Shown here piece after piece: positions 35,450-45,540 of a DNA stretch of 64,000 bases (its first letter is position 1; every line of letters begins with the position of its first letter). Origin of the DNA: Reticulitermes speratus (taxonomy: Eukaryota > Arthropoda > Insecta > Blattodea > Rhinotermitidae); the NCBI GenBank assembly GCA_021186555.1, contig JAJKFL010000005.1, forward strand, positions 28,150,635 through 28,214,634, read 5' to 3'. The position numbers and the translations under genes were made by a program. The notes under the pieces were generated by a model. The model saw only the letters and a program-made list of their open reading frames with translations, made no database searches and had not been told where the DNA came from.

Positions 35450-35610
35450 TTCAGGCTTCCGCCTCGGAGTAAATGAGGTCTTGGCTCTTCTGGGATGTTA
35501 CGCGACGTTTATTCATATTCAACAACGTTTCGGAACGCGCAGTGTCGAAACGTCGATTATTAAGTACGAGTCCGCGCTGCGTAACATCCAAGAAGAGTGA
35601 AGACATAAAG
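35450..35610. repeat. Rep-B palindromic element
   Basis: The left end is cttctgggatgttacgcgac. The right end is gctgcgtaacatccaagaag, whose reverse complement matches it. Inside, aacgtttcg and cgaaacgt form a second nested inverted pair at 35524-35568. Confidence 0.75.
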
Positions 35611-35857
35611 GCTAACATTCTTACACACCCTGTAGTCAGTCAACAGCGCTGAAGCACGTGTATTCCGGAAGATAACAAATGCATTGGCGGTGGCAAAAGA
35701 TATCATGGCTTTTACAAAGGGATGTTGTGGAAAAACGTGGAACGGATCAAATATCGTCTTTCATGTTGTGAGGATGTAGGCGACAATACAGCGCAGGGAT
35801 GCGTACAGATGTGCGCATGTGACGAGGGCAAAATGATCACAGTTCATTATATTAATC

Positions 35858-36061
35858 CTTAAAAGCACAGCGGTTCCTCTGTCATTTGTTCCTACTCTCA
35901 GAAACTCGCCCAGTCACAGTATTTGTTTTATGGCCCTTAAAATAAACTGTGATTATTTAATTAAGCAGCACTAGCGAGTGGGTCGTTGTAAGGAGATGCA
36001 GTGTTTTCTGTGAGGTAGGAAGTGAGTTTTTAAACATATTTAGACGAACTGCAGGCTTTAA
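35858..36061 (+). repeat. Rep-A unclassified repeat, near full length
   Basis: cttaaaagcacagcggttcc, aaaataaactgtgattattt, gagatgcagtgttttctgtg, aggtaggaagtgag and gaactgcaggctttaagg. SINE-4 follows immediately at its right end. Confidence 0.65.
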
Positions 36062-36240
36062 GGCCGTGCCATGGCTTAGGCGGTTCGTCGCCTGCGTCTC
36101 AACGGAAGACCAACTTTGATTCCGCGCCAGTCCGTGTGAGCTTTGTCGTGGATAAAGTGGCACCGGGAAAAGTTTTTCGAGTGCTCGGGTTTTCCTCTTT
36201 CATTGTCATTCCACCAATGCTCCATACTCATCATCTTAAT
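36062..36240 (+). mobile_element. SINE-4 copy 1 (tRNA-headed)
   Basis: The head is gtgccatggcttaggcggtt (A box tggcttaggcgg) with a weak B box (ttgattccg). The body is gataaagtggcaccgggaaa, then cattccaccaatgctccat. It matches the minus-strand copy at 58637-58907 but lacks that copy's 3' domain. Confidence 0.75.
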
Positions 36241-36306
36241 ACTGCTTGCATCAGAAGGACGAGAGGTCGAAGCGTAGGAACCTTCAATAACCTAATATCG
36301 GGTAGT

Positions 36307-36317
36307 ACTAGGTACAA
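36307..36317. repeat. Target-site duplication, left, of SINE-3 copy 1
   Basis: actaggtacaa, perfectly repeated at 36620-36630. Confidence 0.92.
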
Positions 36318-36619
36318 CAGCGCGGTGGCGCAGTTGGCTGAGGCACTGCGCTACAAGCCGGAAGGTCGTGGGTTCTATTGCTGATGGGGTCATTGGGATT
36401 TTTCATTGACTTAATCCTTCCGGCCGCTCTATGGCCCTGGGGTCGACTCAGCCTCTAACAGAAATGATACCAGGAATACTTCCTAGGGGTAAAGGCGGCC
36501 GGTGCGTAGGGCTGACAACCTTACCACCTTCATGTGCTGATTTTCTGGAAATTTGGGAGCCACAACCTCCTGGAACCCTAGGGGTCCTCCAGTCCTGTAA
36601 TGGGATAGCTTTACCTTTA
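36318..36619 (+). mobile_element. SINE-3 copy 1 (tRNA-headed, full length)
   Basis: The head is cagcgcggtggcgcagttgg with B box gtgggttctattgc. The body is ggccctggggtcgactcagc and ggggtaaaggcggccggtgc. The 3' part is tttctggaaatttgggagcc, and the end is ctttacctttaa. The body and tail resemble SINE-2 while the head differs. It is flanked by perfect 11-base target duplications, so it is young. Confidence 0.92.
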
Positions 36620-36630
36620 ACTAGGTACAA
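36620..36630. repeat. Target-site duplication, right, of SINE-3 copy 1
   Basis: actaggtacaa, identical to 36307-36317. Confidence 0.92.
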
Positions 36631-36667
36631 TAGTAATTTCACATTATATTTCAGGTTGTAAACTGTG

Positions 36668-36775
36668 GTATTCTGGGATGTGACACCGTGTAGTTCGGCT
36701 AGTATGTTCGATTTTTCCGGGAGAAAATCGATGCCATATGCCGTCCAGAACGTTGGTGCCTACACGGCGTCAAAC
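36668..36775. repeat. Rep-B palindromic fold-back element
   Basis: The left end is ttctgggatgtgacaccgtg. The right end is ctacacggcgtcaaacatcag, whose reverse complement matches it. Total length is about 105 bases, with a gattttt/aaaatc inner hairpin. It is the cleanest short Rep-B copy. Confidence 0.8.
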
Positions 36776-37447
36776 ATCAGAAGACTGCAATCTGAACACT
36801 TACCGCTGTGATGAGCTTAAATCTCGCAAATCTCACCCTGTTACAGCACAATTATAAGGGCTGTTCTTAATTAGTGATAAGAACCGGCTGTGATGTGTCA
36901 AACTGATGGCGGGTATGCGACGTTTTTCAAAATGAATTCCAGATGTATTAGACTACGAATAATGTCTCGTTATGTATATTCTGTTCCATTCTATTCTATT
37001 CTAATCTATTCTTATTTTTATTTTATGATTTATTTTGTAGATTTCTGTGAAACGTCGTACCAAATTTATGACTTCGTTGTTTCTCGGTCACAATGTGTTA
37101 ATTCCTTCAGCGAGCTACTTTACAAAATTCCTGTACCCTACAGTGACATCCAAGTACATGAAATATGTATGAATGTATATGAAAACTGCAAAAGAAAAAG
37201 CTTCTTAAGCCTTACATAAGTAACGTAGCTTAATACACAACAATGTAACATCATACTTCTAGTATTTAACAATGATTTACCATCTGGTTATCTTATCAAT
37301 TGAGTAAATGGGTGGTTAAGATTGATGAAAGGGGAGAAAACAGAAATAATTAGTCGGTGCCTGTTTTAATCATTTGGAGCCTGAATTTCATATAAGTAAC
37401 TTAAACATGTATTTCTCACCCAACAAAAACACCGCGTACCTTTTACA

Positions 37448-37708
37448 TTTAAAAAAATGGCTCGACAGCCCCTTGGGGGCCTAGGCCGCCTCATTGTTCG
37501 AGGCTTCACGATCACACACTTTTTAGACACACCACACTCGGTAGGACTCCTCTGGACGAGGGACCAGCTCGTCGCAGAGACTTCTACCTGACAACACACA
37601 ACACTCACAAGAGACAGACATCCATGCCCTCAGCGGGATTCGAACCCACAATCCCAGTAAGCGAGCGGCCGCAGACCCATGCCTTCGACCGCGCGGCCAC
37701 TGGGATAT
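37448..37708 (-). mobile_element. SINE-1 copy 2 (full length)
   Basis: Nearly identical in order to the copy at 4321-4583: ggctcgacagccccttgggg at the 3' end, gggattcgaacccacaatcc (B box) and gcgcggccactggg (head). Flanking cttttaca at 37440-37447 and 37709-37716 is a likely target duplication. Confidence 0.92.
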
Positions 37709-37796
37709 CTTTTACAATTATCAGTCTGTTAATATTGTTCGGGAAGTCATTGCTGCTAATCTGAGAATGTTACGAAGCACGTAACACCAACAGCTA

Positions 37797-37864
37797 CTAC
37801 TACTACTACTACTACTATACTACTACTACTACCACCACCACCACCACCACCACCACTACTACTA
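37797..37864. repeat. (CTA)n / (CAC)n microsatellite
   Basis: Trinucleotide units: CTA repeats, then CCA repeats, then CTA again. It directly precedes a LINE-C scrap. Confidence 0.95.
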
Positions 37865-37872
37865 ATTTTAGT

Positions 37873-37982
37873 TTCGTGGGCTCTTGTGAGCATGGTCATG
37901 AACCTTCAGGTTCCATACAAGGCAAGGAATTTCTTGTGCTGTCGTTAGCTTGTCAAGGACTATTTTCCGTGAACGTAGTTAC
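37873..37982 (+). mobile_element. LINE-C 3' scrap
   Basis: gtgggctcttgtgagcatgg, catgaaccttcaggttccat and ggcaaggaatttcttgtg match the last coding segment ([11 protein letters not shown]) and 3' untranslated region seen at 5950-6075. Confidence 0.75.
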
Positions 37983-38101
37983 CGGCGGACAAGCCGAGTC
38001 CTGTCATTTAAGATTAAGAAATTCTGCCACTTCGGGACAGAATAATGAAGTAGTAATGAAACTTTGGATTCAACAAAAGGCAGGAAATACTTTTTGTTAC
38101 T

Positions 38102-38146
38102 GTTAGCTTCTAAAAAAAGACTTTGCTCCGTAAAGTTTATTAAAAG
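38102..38146 (+). mobile_element. LINE-C 3'-UTR scrap
   Basis: tgttagcttctaaaaaaaga and ctttgctccgtaaagttta match the 3' untranslated end of LINE-C at 6047-6085. Confidence 0.55.
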
Positions 38147-38158
38147 GAGATCTAATAG

Positions 38159-38172
38159 AAATCTGATTATTA
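38159..38172. repeat. Target-site duplication, left, of SINE-3 copy 2
   Basis: aatctgattattaa, perfectly repeated at 38475-38488. Confidence 0.92.
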
Positions 38173-38474
38173 AAAGCAATCCCATTGCAGGCCTGGACAG
38201 GCCCTTAGGGTTCTAGAAGGTTGAGGCTTCCAGATTTCTAGACAATCGGCACATGAAGGTGGTAAGGTTGTCAGCCCTACGCACCGGCCGCCTTTACCCC
38301 CAAGAAATACTCCTGGTACTCATTTCTGTTAGAGACTGAGTCGACCTCAGGGCCATAGTGCGACCGAAAGGATTATGTCAATGAAACTTTCCAATGACAC
38401 CATCGAGAATCGAACCCGCGACCTTCCGGCTTGTAGAGCAGTGCCTCAACCAACTGCGCCATCGCGTGCCCCCT
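38173..38474 (-). mobile_element. SINE-3 copy 2 (full length)
   Basis: On the minus strand: ggcacgcgatggcgcagttgg (head), cgggttcgattctcg (B box), gggggtaaaggcggccggtg (body), and an end matching that of 36318-36619. Perfect 14-base target duplications flank it. At 302 bases it is the same length as copy 1. Confidence 0.93.
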
Positions 38475-38488
38475 AATCTGATTATTAA
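38475..38488. repeat. Target-site duplication, right, of SINE-3 copy 2
   Basis: aatctgattattaa, identical to 38159-38172. Confidence 0.92.
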
Positions 38489-38554
38489 TTAATAATAATC
38501 AACTTCCGCCAGTTCGTGACAGATTTCAGTGGTGAGACATTCGAGTACTTAGAA

Positions 38555-38632
38555 GGCGGGGAATTTCTTGGGCGGACGTCAAACTTCTGAAGGACTCAGC
38601 TCCATGAAGTTCGTTAAGTTAGTTAATACACT
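38555..38632 (+). mobile_element. LINE-C 3'-UTR scrap with (GTTA) tail
   Basis: ggcggggaatttcttgggcg, cttctgaaggactcagctcc and gttaagttagttaa match the 3' end at 6015-6107. Confidence 0.65.
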
Positions 38633-38639
38633 GCTGTCA

Positions 38640-40005
38640 TTTCGATAAGCCACAAGTCAAAGCCGTTGCGTGACAGACTGTGCGAGGGGCCCCAGTGTAT
38701 AGGAAGCGCAACAAGTCCGGATGTGACGACAGGAGGCAGTTCTTGTTGAGATGCTGCCTGATCTCCTCTCCTCTCTTATTATCACAAGCTGCGTACAAAC
38801 TAGTTTCTCTCACAGGTGATGCTTTAGCAAACTCAGTTTTCTGCCCTCGTGTATAACGCACGAAACTGTGAGAATTGTGTTTGATGCTGATCCTGGCGGC
38901 TTTGTAGCCTTAGGAAGCTTGTACTACACCGGTTTCATGGGTTCGCGTCTCTGTATGTATACATTCATCTGCGAGATTTGATCGTCCTGCTACTTGCTTG
39001 GATTAGGATTCTGGAATGTCGATAGGTCTAAAAAAATAATCGGAACAGACCGTTGTCGAAGCGTCTGGCTGTGGACGGGACCGGGCTTCGATTTCTGGCA
39101 AAGATGACCTTTCTGTCTTCCCTCGTACGCATCTGCAACACGATCAGTCTGTTAGCTGATGGATATTTGTGGCTTTTCCTCGGCCAGTTTGGCGGTGGAG
39201 GGGGCTTGAGTTTAAGAGCTCTTCCCCACCAGATACTAAAGTGTAGAATGGACAGATAAAGACTGTCAGTCACGTCTGTATTTCAGACAATATCCTCTGT
39301 TGTCCAAAACATGTTACATGTTTCAGCTTTCTCACAAAGCCATCATGAGGTACGAGTATCAAAAATATGACTACTTAAAGAGAACTAGTAATGTTTTTGT
39401 ATATAATTTTAATGTTTGTGCTTGGGGTATTGATTCGTGCTTCGCTGTGTTGGGACGAGCTGTCTTCAGATGTATTCTTTTTTCAAATATAATCAACTGT
39501 TGAAAAATTAACCTCGTCCTTTTATTTTTCTTGACAGAAAGGTCCGTTGTCTCCTGTTAACAGAACCTGATCTCAGTTGCACTTATATTGATGAGTGAAC
39601 TGATAAAGCTTGCACATAGATTGTGAACACCTCGCTCTAAAGATCCCAGCTGAGTAGGTGCCTTTCAACCTTCCCATTTGAGAACAGAAATAGACCCATT
39701 TTCAGAAGCTTTGTATTTATGTTTTGTATTTTGGAATCAGAGACGATGGACAAAGCCTGGAAGTTAAGCGTTGTGTCGCATACTCCTACATGAAACACGG
39801 CTGGAGATAGATGCTTACTGGAATATCACAATGTGCAACTTCGTACCTTGCAAATCAGTACTTCTTGGAAAGCTGACAGTCGCTTAGCGATTTGTCAGTA
39901 ACCAGAGTAATTGTCACCGCGTTCACAAGCACCCGTCCCTGGACTCTATACTGAGCCAACTGAATGCAGTTTGTGTCAGACTTCTCTTAAGGACACTTTT
40001 ATATT
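38640..40005. other. Unique DNA, no gene recognised
   Basis: No repeat family or coding motif is recognised. Frames of up to about 80 codons overlap on both strands at 39028-39273. Confidence 0.35.
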
Positions 40006-40007
40006 CG

Positions 40008-40178
40008 GCCTCCTGTTCAGTGGGCACTGTAGGCGCTTTACCCTGGAGTAAAGCTGCGGGGCGTGAAGCTGACCACTCACCTCTATCTACTGCCGAAGAT
40101 AAGAATGAGTGGAGCTACACTACACCCCTTATGAGCCTGTATGGCCTGCACAGGGACTTCTTTACCTTTAACTTTCAA
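40008..40178 (+). mobile_element. SINE-2, 3' part
   Basis: cggcctcctgttcagtgggc, ctggagtaaagctgcggggcg and gctgaccactcacctctatc, ending in ctttacctttaa. The head is absent. Confidence 0.8.
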
Positions 40179-40510
40179 TATATCCTCACGTCCACGGAGG
40201 ATAAATGTATCCTAAGCGGTCTGTTACCTTCAGACTTGTTCACAAACTTCGCATGTATTTTCTCTCTATCCTGAGTGATTAGCGAAATAAACTGTTTTAG
40301 TAACAACATAAAGGTTTTGTAGGCAAGCTACATATTTATCTTTACTTATGAACAAGAGCTAGGAAGAGAACGTAGTTCTTATATTAAAAACATGACAGTT
40401 CGATACTCTGTGCCGAGAACGGGTGCACGCCCTTAAATACAGTACCGCCCCCGAACAGCCTAAGCCAATTTAGACACAATTTTGCTGTATTTTTGAGACG
40501 GTGCTTTTGA

Positions 40511-40550
40511 GTTATCGCAGTGTCTTACTCTGCGATAACCGATGAGTAAG
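40511..40550. other. Overlapping hairpins
   Basis: gttatcgcag (40511-40520) pairs with ctgcgataac (40530-40539). The loop part cttactc (40524-40530) can pair instead with gagtaag (40544-40550). The two hairpins exclude each other. Function unknown; it may be chance. Confidence 0.5.
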
Positions 40551-41760
40551 GTTATGTTAGAGTCCTCTTTGGAAGAAGTTCAAAGTAAATTCTTGACTTC
40601 ACTTCCAGTTTCCAGCTTTCCCCTTCACTTCTGCCTTGAGAGTCTCTTGACTTCTGTGTGATTGATGCAGAAATTAGCATCAGCGGTGCACGAAGTAGAG
40701 CAAGCAACAGCTGCTGTAGGATCAACGGAGATGAAACTCACTGCTACTTTTTCCTCTCCATTTTCTCTGACTTTTTTCCCTCCCTACATCTTCCTTGATC
40801 GAATTTTCCGTTTGGTTTGGTTCCTACAACAGTGGCACATTATCTTATATTTCTATCTCCTTTTATCATATACATTTTTAGGGGTTTTTGCCATCTTTGT
40901 CTGGTCTTCTACTTTCGGCTGAATGAATACCGCTAATGGATTAGTTGGGTTTGCAGTTTTCTGTAGAAGAGCTAAGTTAGGGGATTCCACACTTGGTTGA
41001 TTCTGCCATCCCCCCGCCACTCACTCGATATTCCAAGACTTTTTCTACCCTAATATTTGCTACTCGTATAGCCACAGCCTTCTAGCATACGCCTCTGCAG
41101 GTTGTCTTTCTCCTCATGACTCGGCCTCGTTTCTAGTCTCATAGCCTCAAGCAGATGGAAGATTGTGATATGAACATATATTCGCCTGGGACGCTTAAAG
41201 ACAGTAGAAACAACTAATAGATTTTTATGCAGTTTTGTTTTGACCTATGTTACTGGAGGCTGTCATAATTTCGTATTCAGGCAATGCGTAGTCAATATTA
41301 CCAACGATAAATTTGTTAGATCTAGCGACAATTTATGTAACATCTTACGATATTGAGTGACAGACGTTAGGTCAAATAGAAGCATTTTCAGAATAACTCT
41401 TAGTATAACTTTACAGAATAACGTATTAGCCAGTGCAAGCTTCTATATGGGACAGAATGTTGGCCGTTAACAAAAGAGCAAATGAGACGAACGAAGACGG
41501 CATAAATGCATTTCCTCAACGGGCCGCAGGATACAGAATGACGAATTATAAACGTAATGAAGATATTAAAGAAGAATCGGGAAAACACCTATAAATCCAC
41601 TAATACAAAACAAATGGGTAGAAGATTTAGAAAGCAATACTCACAGCCAAATTTCCCATACCGTTCCATCAATGTATGTTAACAGAAACCGCAAGTGACA
41701 TCTGACGGATAAACGAAAAAATATATACATTCCTTAAAAATCGGAACAAGCAATTAGCTT
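40551..41760. other. Unique DNA, no gene recognised
   Basis: An 86-codon plus-strand frame at 40662-40922 ends in a hydrophobic stretch but has no recognisable family or splice sites. Confidence 0.35.
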
Positions 41761-41765
41761 ATTTC

Positions 41766-41814
41766 GTGGTGGTGGTGGTGGTAGTGATGATGATGGTGAT
41801 GACGACGACGACGA
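41766..41814. repeat. (GTG)n / (GAT)n / (GAC)n trinucleotide tract
   Basis: Mixed trinucleotide repeats: six GTG, then GAT/GGT, then four GAC units. Confidence 0.9.
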
Positions 41815-42119
41815 ATTTCCAAGAAATATGCAACTTTAGTTGTGACCATGTGTTGTGGAATGTAACAGTGGCGGTGGCAGTGTTTTGTGGTAACTAACTT
41901 CACCTGCAAATATGAAATTCAGTATGGAGGCAGATTGCAAACTTAGGCCCGCATAGACTCTGCTTTCGAAAACAGCTGTTGTGTGTGACGATTAGAAAAA
42001 TGTCAGTGGGAAGAAAGTTTTGAGATTGTACGAGTACGTGACAACTTCCCTGCAGATGTCCACAGAAGACGACGTAGCTGGCAGGAATAGATCACTGAGA
42101 CACATTTAACGTTTGGAAG

Positions 42120-42270
42120 CATCATTTCACCTGAATAATATTTGTTCGGGGAAATACTTTCTGTTTATTATGAGATTTATAAGGAAACTGAAACATACAC
42201 TGTTGGAAACCTGCAGACGTTTTTGAATGTCACAGAACGTGGTACATATACTTACCACTCTGTCTTAACG
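42120..42270 (-). repeat. Rep-A unclassified repeat
   Basis: ttcggggaaatactttctgt, ttattatgagatttataagg, aaacatacactgttggaaac and gtggtacatatacttaccac. Confidence 0.55.
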
Positions 42271-42569
42271 TGGTAAGTTGTAGAATGCAATACAGAGAAA
42301 GTTAGTTACAGATTATTAAGCATAGCTTTATAATTACGAATTAGAAACAGAATGTTGGAGCTAAAGCAGCCGTCTGTAGAGAAGTTTTAAAACGAAGTGG
42401 AACACACATGTAATTTCACGGCGAATTTAGAGAACGGTACCACTAAATAAGGTGTGTCACCCTGAAAGTGAGTGCCTTAGGAAGCGACCAGGAGTACAGA
42501 TGTATGTTATTTCACATTTCTGTTTACACACAAAGGAAAGGGAGTAATAGCCAAAATGTGAATAAGTAG

Positions 42570-43067
42570 GAAGTTTGACAGTGTTGTTATGTTGTATACA
42601 GAATGTACATGAAGTGTGACAGTGTTGTTATGCTGTATACAGAATGTACACGAAGTGTGACAGTGTTGTTATGCTGTATACAGAATGTACATGAAGTGTG
42701 ACAGTGTTGTTATGCTGTATACAGAATGTACATGAAGTGTGACAGTGTTGTTATGCTGTATACAGAATGTACATGAAGTGTGACAGTGTTGTTATGCTGT
42801 ATACAGAATGTACACGAAGTGTGACAGTGTTGTTATGCTGTATACAGAATGTACATGAAGTGTGACAGTGTTGTTATGCTGTATACAGAATGTACATGAA
42901 GTGTGACAGTGTTGTTATGCTGTATACAGAATGTACATGAAGTGTGACAGTGTTGTTATGCTGTATACAGAATGTACATGAAGTGTGACAGTGTTGTTAT
43001 GCTGTATACAGAATGTACATGAAGTGTGACAGTGTTGTTATGCTGTATACAGAATGTACATGAAGTG
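42570..43067. repeat. Minisatellite, 41-base unit x 12
   Basis: Twelve complete 41-base units (gaagtgtgacagtgttg, ttatgctgtatacagaatgtacat) plus six bases. Units are almost identical. The first unit has two private changes. Units 2 and 6 end in acac rather than acat, which hints at four-unit blocks copied together. The unit length is not divisible by three, so it is not coding. Confidence 0.98.
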
Positions 43068-43095
43068 CCTATCTGCTTTGTTCTTAAGAACATCA

Positions 43096-43203
43096 GGAAC
43101 TGATTTAGCTATTGGTAGGTCCGGAACTTATTTAGCTATTGGTAGGTCCGGAACTGATTTAGCTATTGGTAGGTCCGGAACTGATTTAGCTATTAGTAGA
43201 TTT
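43096..43203. repeat. Minisatellite, 27-base unit x 4
   Basis: Four units of ggaactgatttagctattgg plus taggtcc. Only the second has an internal change, and the last is diverged at its end. It starts 28 bases after the 41-base array. Confidence 0.97.
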
Positions 43204-43204
43204 G

Positions 43205-43850
43205 AGCTTTGAAATTTTCTTTGGAATTCCTGTTTTCTTCTTCCAGATTCGACGTGACACTGATATTACAAGTTCTTGTACAATGTTATCTGCCCTGCAG
43301 GATAATAAAAAGTACTTTTATTTCCGTAAAATATACAGAAACGTTAAAGAGCACTGTGAAACACTTCGAAACTTACGCCGTAAAGATTTCAGGAACAGAA
43401 GGAAATAAAAAAAGAAAAAAAGCACGACAGGACCACTGTGTGAAGAGGGGAGCTAATTATGTTTAAGATGGATTGATGAAAAGAAAGTTAAAAGCATTTC
43501 ACGGTTTTCTCTTTTTCCACACTACTCTTTACGTCCCTTATTTATACTCTACATCACGAGTTTTTCCTCCTGTTATCATATTTTCACAATTCAAATCAAC
43601 CGTCATAGAAGAGTCTCTTATTATCCCGACAAGGTAATTGAAACACAGCCCTCTGAATTTCTCTTCCTGTTAGAAATAGAGCAATTTGCTTTTCAAATTA
43701 AAGGATACTGTCAACCGAGGGTCATTATCCTCCTGTTAGAAAAGTACTGATTACATTTAATTGCTACACGGGCCTAGATGGAATTTGTTCCAATAAGGTA
43801 TTCTAAAATATGTGTTTAAAACATACTGACATTATGTTTTGAACACAAAT
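43205..43850. other. Unique AT-rich DNA, no gene recognised
   Basis: Two overlapping lysine-rich frames at 43202-43466 have no recognisable domain. Confidence 0.35.
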
Positions 43851-43980
43851 TGTGAACCTGAGGATAACCTGAAATAGGTTGAAACATGTAGTTCTGTATA
43901 ATAAATGAGATCTAGTTGTGTTTGGAGGGATGTCGACTTGATTTCGTTTATAAAAAACACAACGGGATGACATCCTTTAA
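43801..43980 (+). repeat. Possible Penelope-type terminal sequence with hammerhead-like motif
   Basis: The core at 43858-43890 is ctgagga, then a five-pair stem (aacct/aggtt) with loop gaaat, then gaaac, closed by gaac (43854-43857) and gttc (43891-43894). Around it are further inverted pairs: taaaacata with tatgtttt at about 43816-43841, and agttgtgttt with aacacaac at 43914-43963. Hammerhead motifs of this type are known in terminal sequences of Penelope-like elements. No reverse-transcriptase remnant is visible nearby. Confidence 0.5.
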
Positions 43981-43984
43981 AATA

Positions 43985-44390
43985 TCCTAGAATAACTGAG
44001 GTAGGTCCCTAAATATACTGCATGCCTGTAAAAGACAGATGAACCAGCACGGAGCTAAACACGTTATTTCGAATTATATTATTGAAATCGATTGTATCTA
44101 AGAGCTCGTAATAATTAAGCGCCATCATTTACTGTGGCCAATAGCTTACAACAGAAAAATGCAGCCAACTATGACCAGAAATATTCGAAGCTTGTCCGAT
44201 TCGATGTAAATATAACGACATTTATTAGTTGACAAACTTGCTGCTTAGTTGAATTTGACTGCATATGAGTGCCTAATCTTTGTTTTACGTATGTCACGGT
44301 TCAAAATAATCGACATGCTAAGACCACGTTGTATTCTTCCAATCGTACAGTTTGTACTCTACTTACCATATTGACCACTCACATGAACCT
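43985..44390. other. Unique DNA, no gene recognised
   Basis: No recognisable feature. Confidence 0.35.
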
Positions 44391-44392
44391 AG

Positions 44393-44513
44393 GGCAGAGG
44401 TTAAGAATGCATGGGACTATACTTCCACCATCATCCCTTCCCCCTACATGTCTGCATGGCGTGGTGCTTAGTTAAGTACAGACATTTTCACTGTAACTTT
44501 AACCTTTACATCT
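44393..44513 (+). mobile_element. SINE-2, diverged 3' part
   Basis: gaggttaagaatgcatggg, actatacttccaccatcatc and ctttaacctttac follow the order of the SINE-2 3' end, but with many changes. Confidence 0.4.
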
Positions 44514-44519
44514 TGCATT

Positions 44520-45160
44520 CAGAATGATCCACAGAGTCCAAGTTGCCTCTTACTTATCTCTGCCTCTCGTTTTTATTCAAACTGATGTTGGCGCGGTCGC
44601 TTCAAATCGAAGAGGCAAACAAGCGAGCCGGATCAAGCCGGTAGTCCATCCCAAGCCTCACCCTCGCCAGGGCAGTGTCCCTAGCTTTCTAATTACCCAG
44701 CCCTCGTACCACGTGCATCAGGACATCCAACTCGCTTTGTTGTAGGCCACGACAAGATCATGTTCTCCTGAATCTATGTATTCCTACTGTGTTGATGGAA
44801 CTCCAGGCCAGCGTGACAGAAGCCACGATACATATTGAATCGCTTGCCAGTACAAAGTTTGCTTACAGTACCCAAAGAAAAAAAGAGGAATTAAAAATAT
44901 TTCAAGTGAAAATAGGTTTACAGTTGCGTAAGCCTAAGCTTTAAGGTATGGTTTTCCGATTTCGTGACGCTGAGTGACGGGAGTTACGTAGTTGCTGCAG
45001 CAGTGAATATTGCAAGGTAGGGGACTCGAAGGCCAACAGTCTTTGTTGCAGCGGGCGAGGGAAGACGTCGGCACTGCAGTGCAGCTGATTATCTGAGCTA
45101 CTGCCACTGGAGGTACAGCTGCATCTTTTTTTTTGCGCCTATGTGTGATCGTACTGGGAA
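44520..45160. other. Unique DNA, no gene recognised
   Basis: A 73-codon plus frame at 44524-44745 and a 115-codon minus frame starting at 45281 are present. The N-terminal part of the latter lies in Rep-B sequence. Confidence 0.35.
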
Positions 45161-45164
45161 TGCG

Positions 45165-45300
45165 TGACTTACGGCCTTCGCCGCGGTGTAAATGAGATTT
45201 TTGCTCTTCTGGGATGTTACGCAGCGTAGGTTGGTCGTTGATTACCGACGTTTCGAGACAACCTGTCGATCCGATCTTCAAGGGTCAAGCAGTCCAAGAA
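45165..45300 (-). repeat. Rep-B half element with hammerhead-like core
   Basis: tttttgctcttctgggatgttacgc matches the Rep-B end of 35480-35505. gacgtttcgagacaacctgt, then cgatcttcaaggg, matches the inner arm at 35224-35263. Only one half is present, so it is not palindromic. On the minus strand the chance frame reads LRNIPEEQKSHLHRGEGRKS, a peptide typical of translated copies of this repeat. Confidence 0.7.
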
Positions 45301-45540
45301 GTATCGCGAAGTAGGCCTGTTAATTGAGACATTTCTTGTTATTTATTTAGTCAGACAGTTGTCTGTCGAATTCGTGTTTTGCATTCCCTTTCTACGACAC
45401 GTAAGTTCCTTTTATTAAGAGGTTAATTCTCGTTGTTTCCTCTTTACATTCTGGAGAACAGGAAGTATTCCTATGAATGTCAGTGTCCGGTCCAGACAGG
45501 TTTTCCTGCAAATTTGTAGTGAAAATCGTGTATGACTATA

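Noticed and set aside
42570-43203. CRISPR-like array
   Set aside because: Units are contiguous tandem repeats with no unique spacers, in a eukaryotic genome.
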